Shown: piece by piece, positions 53,886-61,165 of the stretch
Layout: each line of letters begins with the position of its first letter
How positions within the stretch are numbered: the stretch's first letter is position 1
From: Fuerstiella sp.
GTDB lineage: Bacteria; Planctomycetota; Planctomycetia; Planctomycetales; Planctomycetaceae
Assembly (NCBI GenBank): GCA_029247265.1
Contig: JAQWLN010000045.1
Location: 16,501 to 80,500 of the forward strand
Reading direction: 5' to 3'
DNA length: 64,000 nt
Position numbers and translations under genes: made by a program
The notes under the pieces: model-generated
Database searches by the model: none
Seen by the model: only the letters and a program-made list of their open reading frames with translations
Told to the model about the DNA's origin: nothing

Positions 53886-55262
53886 CTACGCATAGAGTTC
53901 ACGGATCACTTCGCCTCGTTCCACCAGATGCATCGGACGGCCTGTCCGGTCCTTAAGTGTTGTTTTCTGTGCGTCGATGCCGAGATGATGGTAGACCGTT
54001 GCAGCAACGTCTTCCGGATGGACGGGACGATCCTTGACGTACGCTCCATGTTTGTCTGATTCACCCACAACGACGCCGCCACGCAGGTCGCCGCCGGACA
54101 TCATGACACTGAATGAGTGGCCCCAGTGATCGCGCCCACCCGCTGAATTCATCTTCGGAGTTCGTCCGAATTCACCCATTGCAACAACCAGCGTCTTCTT
54201 ATGAAGTCCCCGATCAATAAGGTCGCGAATCAGCCCGGCGATGGCCCGGTCTGTGGGAGGAATCAATTGTTTCGCCCCTTTTTCCGTCGGCAGGCGATTC
54301 GCAGTGCCATGATGATCCCATGGCTGAGTGTTCACCGTGACAAATGTTACGCCCCGTTCGACCAGCCGTCGCGCCAGCAAAGCACTCTGGCCAAATGTAT
54401 GGCGGCCATAGCTGTCACGAGTCCTGTCCGACTCCGCCGAAATATCAAATGCCTCTCGCACCGACTTGCTGGTCAACAACCCAAAGGCAGACCGCTGGTG
54501 ATCGCTCATGTCAATCATTTGCCGGTCCGTCGTTCGACGAACATCGTCAACAGCGTTCAACAGAAGGCGTCTTTCGTTTAAGCGATCAAATGTCAGGCCC
54601 TTCTGCAGCATCAGATTGTTGACGCGGAAGTGCTTGTCATTGGGGTCAGAGTTCACCACAAAAGGATTGTGAACTCCACCCAGATAAGTGGCGTAATGAA
54701 ACAGGTTATCCGTGCCGCCGCGCAGATGAGGCGCTCCGACGTACGGGGGCATACCCGCCACATTGGATCCGCGCACAGCAGCCGCGACCGATCCTAGACT
54801 CGGACGGCGCTGAATCTTGTTGTCAGAGGCATTGAAATCCGGCCCTTCAAAGCCAGTCAGCATCCAGTGATTGCCTTTGGTATGATCACCGGTTCCGTGA
54901 CTTACGGTGCGAACCACCGACAGATGTTCAGCGATTTTTGCCTGTTCCGGCAACGTCTCGCTGAACTGCACACCAGGGGCAGTCGTGGAAATGGCACCAA
55001 ACGGGCCACGGTATTCAGCGACCGCCTGCGGCTTCGGGTCCCATGTTTCATGATGCCCCGGCCCGCCACTCATCCAGATCAATATGACGCTGGTATCTGA
55101 CTGATGTGGGCGAATTGCCGGGCTATTGTCCGCTGAGGCTGTTTTCAGCTTCAGAAAATCAGCCAGCGTCAGGCCACCCAGTCCCAGTACGCCAGCCTGC
55201 ACAAAGCTGCGTCGGACCAGACCTTCACAGTCTCTTGAAGCGGAACCAGTGACTTTAAACAT
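53886..55262 (-). CDS. DUF1501-family protein with Tat signal
   Basis: 458 residues from the ATG at 55262 (AAGGG upstream); the ORF track starts 33 codons earlier. The twin-arginine signal is LVRRSFVQAGVLGLGGLTLADFLKL. SVILIWMSGGPGHHETWDPKPQA, LPEQAKIAEHLSVVRTVSHG, TKGNHWMLTGFEGP and LVVAMGEFGRTPKMNSAGGRDHWGHSFSVMMSGGDLRGGVVVGESD are diagnostic of DUF1501, which has an alkaline-phosphatase/sulfatase-like fold. Function is unknown; the family is expanded in planctomycetes and is often next to DUF1549/DUF1553 genes. It lies 30 bases upstream of the sulfatase gene and is probably in its operon. Confidence 0.95.
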   Translation of the reverse strand: MFKVTGSASRDCEGLVRRSFVQAGVLGLGGLTLADFLKLKTASADNSPAIRPHQSDTSVILIWMSGGPGHHETWDPKPQAVAEYRGPFGAISTTAPGVQFSETLPEQAKIAEHLSVVRTVSHGTGDHTKGNHWMLTGFEGPDFNASDNKIQRRPSLGSVAAAVRGSNVAGMPPYVGAPHLRGGTDNLFHYATYLGGVHNPFVVNSDPNDKHFRVNNLMLQKGLTFDRLNERRLLLNAVDDVRRTTDRQMIDMSDHQRSAFGLLTSKSVREAFDISAESDRTRDSYGRHTFGQSALLARRLVERGVTFVTVNTQPWDHHGTANRLPTEKGAKQLIPPTDRAIAGLIRDLIDRGLHKKTLVVAMGEFGRTPKMNSAGGRDHWGHSFSVMMSGGDLRGGVVVGESDKHGAYVKDRPVHPEDVAATVYHHLGIDAQKTTLKDRTGRPMHLVERGEVIRELYA

Positions 55263-56010
55263 GGTTTGCCCTTGTGAATAACTCAGCTCAACACCGCAAT
55301 TCTCTCGGACAGTTCCGAAGAAGGCTGCCCCGAACGCCATCCTCCTCTGTCCGCCTGCCACGCAGTCAATCGTCTAATACACGCGTAGCCCGGCGTGATG
55401 GCTCATGTCCTTCGATTAAGGCTATCGCGATCGCTGAGCGGGCACCTTGATTTTGCAGTAATTTTCAGTATTTTCTCGTTACAGCCGGACCAAAGTCTGT
55501 ACAACGAATTCGGTGTTCTGCAGCGTGAGAGACTGGACAATGACTGTGAGTGGTTAAGGAAACGTGCGTCTGAACAGTCGTGCACGCAACACGTCGGTAG
55601 CGAAAACAGGTGGCTGATGTTCCATTTTTCAGGGCCCTGACTGGTCACGCCACCCAACGAACGATGAAGTGGCCCGAGACCCCATTTTTCCCGTCCAGGA
55701 CGGGACATCCAGAGTGGATATCGAGACACGTCCCCAAACAAGGGGCGGATGCGTCAACTGGCTCGAATTTCTTCAGCCCCGGCTGCAGAGTGTGTCGAAG
55801 GAAGCTATTGGCGATGGGATGTTCCCGGTATCGGCATACCATCGGCACTCGAACGAAAAACTTGAATTTCTCCTCATTTTCTGGGGAATCACTGCCTTGC
55901 TAAGGGTTCATTTTCGTTCAACACGTTGTAAGAATGCCGACGCGCTCGGCCCAACATAACATTACAGATTCCCCCCTCACTTTTGCAGACCATCCACCGG
56001 AGCCCTCCGA
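55263..56010. other. Long intergenic region upstream of korAB
   Basis: About 750 bases between divergent genes, with no supported gene; the short frames on both strands have no family features. Two palindromes follow a shared CCATTTTTC: TCAGGGCCCTGA at 55629-55640 and TCCCGTCC-A-GGACGGGA at 55689-55705. These could be operators or stem-loops in a leader. The korA ribosome-binding site GGAG is eight bases before 56011. Confidence 0.45.
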
Positions 56011-57882
56011 ATGTCCGTCGCCGACCCTCCCGCCTCGCCTGAAGGCCGCAGCAAAGAGGCCCTCGATACCGTCGTCATCCGATTTTGCGGTGACAGTGGC
56101 GATGGCATGCAGCTGGCGGGAACTCAATTCACAAACGTCTCTGCCGTGTTCGGCAATGACGTGAGCACTCTGCCTGACTTCCCGGCCGAGATTCGCGCTC
56201 CTATCGGAACGGTAGCCGGAGTCAGCGGTTTTCAGATCTGCTTTTCCAGCAAAGACATTTTCACACCGGGTGATGAAGTGGACACGCTGGTCGCGATGAA
56301 CCCGGCCGCTCTGAAGTCCAACGTAGCCGATCTTAAACGCGGCGGCACGCTGATCGTTAACGAAGACGCCTTCGAAGCGTCCAACCTGAAGAAGGCGGGC
56401 TACGATCACAACCCGCTGGACGGTGACGAAGCACTGGCGGCATACCGAGTTCACAAAGTTCCGATGACCCGTCTGACGCGAGATTCCGTCGAAGGCCTCG
56501 GGCTGTCGCAAAGCGAAGCCGATCGATCGAAGAACTTCTTCGCCCTGGGTTTGGTTTACTGGCTGTACGATCGCGACTCCAAGCCAACCGAAGACTGGGT
56601 GCAAACGAAGTTCGCCAAGAAACCGGAAATTGCAGAAGCCAACATTCGAGCACTCAAGGGTGGCTCTAACTTTGGATTCTCAACCGAAGCGTTCACCGTT
56701 CACTACGAAGTACCACCAGCCAAACTGGCCCCCGGTAAGTATCGCAAGATCACGGGCAACGAAGCTGTGGCGATGGGGCTGGCAACTGCCGCTCGATTAT
56801 CCAATGCGGACGTCGTGTTCTCGGGTTATCCCATTACGCCAGCCAGTGACATTCTGCATGAACTGTCTAAGTTCAAGCACTTCGGCGTCACAACGTTTCA
56901 GGCAGAAGATGAAATCGCTGCGATGTCCGCCACGTGCGGCGCTGCGTTTGGAGGCGCGATGGCGGTTACGGCCAGTAGCGGTCCCGGCATCTGCCTGAAG
57001 GGCGAAGCCATGGGGCTGGGGATGATCACCGAACTACCGATGGTGATCATCGATGTGCAGCGTGGTGGTCCCAGCACCGGGCTGCCCACCAAGACTGAAC
57101 AGTCTGATCTTCTGCTGGCAATGTTTGGCCGCAACGGAGAGTCTCCTCTGCCAGTAATCGCCCCGCAAACGCCAGGTGATTGTTTCTGGGCGATTCAGGA
57201 AGCCATGCGGGTTGCCGTTGAATTCATGACGCCTGTATTGCTGCTGTCCGACGGTTACATCGCAAATGGTGCAGAACCGTGGATGGTACCGAAAGCCAGT
57301 GACATCGAACCGATCAAAGTGGATTTTCTGACCGGTCCAAATGTCGGCGAGGAGTTCCACCCGTACCTTCGAGACGAACGACTGGTTCGGCCATGGGCAG
57401 CACCTGGAACACCGGGACTTGAACATCGCGTTGGCGGGCTGGAGAAAAAAGACGGCACCGGTAACGTGGAATACAGCCCCGAAAATCATCAGCACATGTC
57501 TGACATACGTGCGCGAAAGATTGCCAACGTCGCGGAGTTCATCCCTGAACAGGAAATCGATGGCCCAGAATCGGGCGACCTGCTGGTACTCAGCTGGGGC
57601 GGAACGTTTGGTTCGTGTCGCACAGCCGTCCGACAGGCACAGGAAGACGGAAAATCCGTTACCCATGCACACCTGAGATATCTGAATCCGTTCCCACGCA
57701 ACCTGGAAACGATCATTCGAAACTTCAAGAAGGTACTGATTCCTGAGCTGAATCTGGGACAGCTGTCGTTGATGATTCGCAGCAAGTATCTTGTCGACGC
57801 CGTGTCGTATAACAAGATTCAGGGCAAGCCCTTCAAGGTGGTTGAAGTCCTCAACAAGATTAATGACGTATTGAAAAGCTAG
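56011..57882 (+). CDS. korA: 2-oxoacid:ferredoxin oxidoreductase, fused gamma-alpha subunit
   Basis: 623 residues. The gamma domain comes first ([20 protein letters not shown] ... [23 protein letters not shown]), followed from about residue 240 by the alpha (pyrimidine-binding) domain: [114 protein letters not shown]. The C-terminus holds [20 protein letters not shown]. This layout is that of two-subunit KorAB, which converts 2-oxoglutarate to succinyl-CoA with reduction of ferredoxin. It precedes korB by 93 bases. 2-Oxoglutarate is the likely but not proven substrate. Confidence 0.95.
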   Translation: MSVADPPASPEGRSKEALDTVVIRFCGDSGDGMQLAGTQFTNVSAVFGNDVSTLPDFPAEIRAPIGTVAGVSGFQICFSSKDIFTPGDEVDTLVAMNPAALKSNVADLKRGGTLIVNEDAFEASNLKKAGYDHNPLDGDEALAAYRVHKVPMTRLTRDSVEGLGLSQSEADRSKNFFALGLVYWLYDRDSKPTEDWVQTKFAKKPEIAEANIRALKGGSNFGFSTEAFTVHYEVPPAKLAPGKYRKITGNEAVAMGLATAARLSNADVVFSGYPITPASDILHELSKFKHFGVTTFQAEDEIAAMSATCGAAFGGAMAVTASSGPGICLKGEAMGLGMITELPMVIIDVQRGGPSTGLPTKTEQSDLLLAMFGRNGESPLPVIAPQTPGDCFWAIQEAMRVAVEFMTPVLLLSDGYIANGAEPWMVPKASDIEPIKVDFLTGPNVGEEFHPYLRDERLVRPWAAPGTPGLEHRVGGLEKKDGTGNVEYSPENHQHMSDIRARKIANVAEFIPEQEIDGPESGDLLVLSWGGTFGSCRTAVRQAQEDGKSVTHAHLRYLNPFPRNLETIIRNFKKVLIPELNLGQLSLMIRSKYLVDAVSYNKIQGKPFKVVEVLNKINDVLKS

Positions 57883-57975
57883 ACAGTTCGCGACACACGA
57901 CGGCCTCTGACTGTTCTGTGACCGATCTGGACGTCTCGAGAAAACATCAAATCGAATCCATCAGGATCCATTCCA

Positions 57976-58995
57976 ATGTCAACTTTGCTGCCTCAGCTCA
58001 CCGCTAAGGATTTTGCTAGCGATCAGGAGATTCGCTGGTGCCCGCGATGTGGGGACTATTCCATTCTGGCTCAGATGAAGAAGGTCCTGCCGGAACTGGG
58101 GATCCCTCGGGAACAGTTTTGCTTCGTGTCAGGTATTGGCTGCTCCAGCCGCTTTCCGTACTACATGAACACTTATGGATTTCACAGTATTCATGGTCGA
58201 GCCCCTGCTGTGGCTTCAGGTGTCAAACTCGCAAACCCGGATCTCCAGGTCTGGGTCATCACCGGCGACGGCGATGCCCTGTCCATCGGCGGCAATCACC
58301 TGATGCACGCCATCCGCCGCAATCTGGACATCAACATCGTTCTGTTCAACAATCAGATTTACGGTTTGACCAAGGGACAATACTCACCAACCAGCCCACT
58401 CGGGTCAAAAACCAAGAGCACGCCGTATGGTTCGGTCGATAATCCGCTGAACCCGCTCTCCGTCGCGATCGGCTGCGAAGCAACGTTTGTGGCCAGAGCT
58501 GTGGACGTCGACACCAGACACCTCGCCGCCACACTGCGTCGAGCGGCCAACCATAAGGGCACCTCATTCGTTGAAGTCTATCAGGACTGCAACGTCTTCA
58601 ACTCCGGAGCGTTTTACTACGCATCCAAGAAGGGTGAGAAGGAAGAAAACATCATCTACCTGGAACATGGCAAGCCGTTAATCTTCGGCAAGCAGCGTGA
58701 CAAGGGCGTACGACTGAATGCTCACGGTCGCCCCGAAGTCGTAGACCTCAGCGGCATCTCTGAAGACGACCTGCTGTTCCACGACGAAGAGGCAGAAGAT
58801 CCAAGTCTGGCGTTTCTGCTGGCACAAATGCGGCATCCTGAGTTTCCGGAACCGCTGGGCGTGCTCAGAAATGTATCCAGAACGGTCTATGATCAGGCCG
58901 TAAGAGACCAGGTCTCACACGCCAAAGAGACTTTGGGCGAAGGTGACCTTGAAAAACTGTTCAACAGCGGTGACACATGGGTTGTTGAAGAATAA
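57976..58995 (+). CDS. korB: 2-oxoacid:ferredoxin oxidoreductase beta subunit
   Basis: 339 residues. The Cys motif WCPRCGDYSIL near residue 21, FVSGIGCSSRFPYYMNTYGFHSIHGRAPAVASGVKLANPDLQVWVITGDGDALSIGGNHLMHAIRRNLDINIVLFNNQIYGLTKGQYSPTSP with the thiamine diphosphate GDGD...N motif, and a C-terminal extension (EAEDPSLAFLLAQMRHPEFPEPLGV) place it as KorB. Together with KorA it forms the catalytic complex. A strong intrinsic terminator lies 39 bases after its stop, so korAB is a two-gene unit. Confidence 0.96.
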   Translation: MSTLLPQLTAKDFASDQEIRWCPRCGDYSILAQMKKVLPELGIPREQFCFVSGIGCSSRFPYYMNTYGFHSIHGRAPAVASGVKLANPDLQVWVITGDGDALSIGGNHLMHAIRRNLDINIVLFNNQIYGLTKGQYSPTSPLGSKTKSTPYGSVDNPLNPLSVAIGCEATFVARAVDVDTRHLAATLRRAANHKGTSFVEVYQDCNVFNSGAFYYASKKGEKEENIIYLEHGKPLIFGKQRDKGVRLNAHGRPEVVDLSGISEDDLLFHDEEAEDPSLAFLLAQMRHPEFPEPLGVLRNVSRTVYDQAVRDQVSHAKETLGEGDLEKLFNSGDTWVVEE

Positions 58996-59033
58996 CTCAA
59001 CCCCTGCAACGGTCCCACAATTACAAATTTGAT

Positions 59034-59065
59034 CACCCCGGCTGGCCCACCAGCCGGGGTGTTTT
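59034..59065 (+). terminator. Rho-independent terminator after korB
   Basis: A perfect 12-bp stem, CACCCCGGCTGG and CCAGCCGGGGTG, with a four-base loop (CCCA), followed by TTTTC. It is the clearest terminator in the window. Confidence 0.95.
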
Positions 59066-59227
59066 CGTACCGATCGCGGCAGGCAACTGCGTCCGGTAAC
59101 ATCGCCCGCGATTAAGCGTTACGCGCCGCGCAGTCGTCACTCAGAAGAAGCAACTGAAGAAACGATGTCACCACCGCCCAGGACGTGATAGACTGCGCGA
59201 ACGCATCTCGTTCAAATGGAGCTTCTC

Positions 59228-60010
59228 ATGTGTCGTCTGATCCTGACTTTCCTGTTTGTCATCGGCCTCGCTCAGCCGACCGTGCCTGCTGCAGACAGTC
59301 AGCGAACATCCTCACTGACCGAGGGGCTGGCACCGTTTCTCAACGCCCTTTCCGGATCGGTTCCCCGGTTTCAGCTGTCGGGAAAAATCCAGGTCGCGAT
59401 TGACGGAACGCCACATTCGATCGATATCAGCATTACTCGCTTCGACGACGAATCCTTCGACCTTGCTCTGACACACCCGGACTACGCCGTCGAAATCCGT
59501 CGCCGAGCAGGTTCGACGGCCTTGATTCTGCCTCTGCACAGCATCGCGTTTGTCGGCAAAGGCGATGTGCCCGGCGAATTCTCTTTGGTGCCAAAGGGTA
59601 TCGTGTCTCGTCTTGTGAGTCCTCAGTCTATGGCAGCACCGTTAGATCTGTTGCTGGGACCGCAGGCTGTTGGTCCGCTGGTGGCCTTGGGAAATTCAAC
59701 ACTGCAGGTCGAACAGGATCGCAAATCCGGTGAATGGTTACTGACCGGTGACAGCCCGCTCCAATTTCCGCAGCTGGGGTCTCTGACCGCCAGCATCGCT
59801 CAGACGAGTGTCGAGTTGACGGTGACTGAAAACGTAACTGCCGCATCAACGATGCTGCCGAATTACCGAGTCGTCGGAATTCCGCGATCGGAACTGGAAG
59901 AAACACTGCTGCGTGGCGTCCGCCGCGCCACCGAGATACTGTTCCCCGGGCCAGCTCTGAAGAATCCTGAGCAAAGACAGCGGAAGACAGCTCACGGTGA
60001 ATTGCGCTGA
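59228..60010 (+). CDS. Exported N-terminal domain of an interrupted C45-type acyltransferase gene
   Basis: 260 residues from the ATG at 59228, six bases after GGAG; the ORF track starts four codons earlier. A signal peptide (MCRLILTFLFVIGLAQPTVPA) precedes a domain I do not recognise (FLNALSGSVPRFQLSGKIQVAIDGTPHSIDIS..., GTPHSID strand), perhaps a lipid- or lipoprotein-like beta domain. The frame ends ...KTAHGELR-TGA. After the TGA it continues in the same frame with IGGHRVALLDGTPEQIGTAHG, the normal start of a C45 peptidase domain. The two parts were very likely one gene of 608 codons (59228-61054) with codon 261 TGA in place of an amino-acid codon, probably Trp. Confidence 0.8.
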   Translation: MCRLILTFLFVIGLAQPTVPAADSQRTSSLTEGLAPFLNALSGSVPRFQLSGKIQVAIDGTPHSIDISITRFDDESFDLALTHPDYAVEIRRRAGSTALILPLHSIAFVGKGDVPGEFSLVPKGIVSRLVSPQSMAAPLDLLLGPQAVGPLVALGNSTLQVEQDRKSGEWLLTGDSPLQFPQLGSLTASIAQTSVELTVTENVTAASTMLPNYRVVGIPRSELEETLLRGVRRATEILFPGPALKNPEQRQRKTAHGELR

Positions 60011-61054
60011 ATTGGTGGACATCGAGTCGCGCTACTCGACGGCACACCGGAACAAATCGGAACGGCTCACGGTCAACTGTTGAAGGCTGAAGCCACGCGC
60101 TGTATCGAATCCGTCCTGTACACGTTCGGGACGGCTCACGCGATTCGAACGGGACACTGGTTCCGCCATGATCTGGAACAGGCCTACGCTCGCCTGGCTC
60201 CTCACATTCCGGACCGGCACAAACGAGAGACCACTGCTCTGGCTTCGTCGCTGGGCATGAGCGACAGCACACTGCAGATCCTGAACGTGTTTCCGGAAAT
60301 GTTTCACTGCTCGGGATTTGCCGTATTCAACAGCGCCACCAAAGATGGCAAACTGTATCACGGTCGAGTTCTGGATTACATGACAACGATCGGTCTGCAG
60401 GATGCTGCAACAACGTTCATCGTAAAACCAGATGGCTATATCCCCTTTGCCAACGTCGGCTACGCATCGTTCATCGGCAGGGTCAGCGGCATGAATGCAG
60501 AAGCCGTTTCACTTGGAGAAATGGGAGGCAAAGGCGAAGGCAACTGGGACGGCGTCCCCATGGCCACGCTGATGCGGCGAGCCCTGGAAGAATGCACAAC
60601 GCTGGACGAAGTGATGCGGCTGTGGTCCGAAAGCCCTCGGACGTGCGAGTATTACTACGTCTTCGCTGACGGCAAGTCCAATACCGCCGTGGGAGTAGCC
60701 GCCCTGCCCGAATCCATCGAGTTCATTCATCCCGGCCAGACGCACGAACGACTGGGTAAAGGCATTCCGGATGCCGTGGTCCTGTCCGCTGGCAGCCGCC
60801 TGGAAACACTGCGCAACCGAGTCATCGAAAAACACGGACAGATCGATGCAGAGATCGGCAAGTGGCTGATGAGTCGCCCTGTGGTCATGGAGTCCAATTT
60901 ACACAACGTGCTGTTCATCCCGGCAGACGGCGTTCTGCATGTCGCCAACGCCAGTCATACCCATCCCGCGGCCGAACAGCCATACGTCGAACTAAATCTG
61001 TCGGAACTGCTCGGTTCGATAAGGCCGTCCCCACTGCAGACGACGCAGCGGTAA
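60011..61054 (+). CDS. C45-family autoproteolytic acyltransferase/hydrolase domain, downstream of in-frame TGA
   Basis: The ORF track starts at a TTG (60080), but the same frame is open from 60011 and encodes the missing family start IGGHRVALLDGTPEQIGTAHGQLLKAEA. The N-terminal nucleophile hydrolase site is the Cys in MFHCSGFAVFNSATKDGKLYHGRVLDYM, where the precursor would cleave itself and the Cys becomes the nucleophile. MGGKGEGNWDGVPMATLMRRALEEC and VGVAALPESIEF follow the family. Members include isopenicillin N acyltransferase-like enzymes acting on amides. Without a start codon or ribosome-binding site of its own, expression depends on read-through of the TGA, reinitiation, or is lost. 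Confidence 0.87.
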   Translation: MGGHRVALLDGTPEQIGTAHGQLLKAEATRCIESVLYTFGTAHAIRTGHWFRHDLEQAYARLAPHIPDRHKRETTALASSLGMSDSTLQILNVFPEMFHCSGFAVFNSATKDGKLYHGRVLDYMTTIGLQDAATTFIVKPDGYIPFANVGYASFIGRVSGMNAEAVSLGEMGGKGEGNWDGVPMATLMRRALEECTTLDEVMRLWSESPRTCEYYYVFADGKSNTAVGVAALPESIEFIHPGQTHERLGKGIPDAVVLSAGSRLETLRNRVIEKHGQIDAEIGKWLMSRPVVMESNLHNVLFIPADGVLHVANASHTHPAAEQPYVELNLSELLGSIRPSPLQTTQR

Positions 61055-61165
61055 TGCGGATCGTTTAGAGAAAAACGCAATTCGTCCATTGTGATGAAGC
61101 ACGATTCATCGTCAGGCGCAGAAGTAGAAACAGTCGCCTGCGTCCCGATCGATCCCCGAAGAGGC

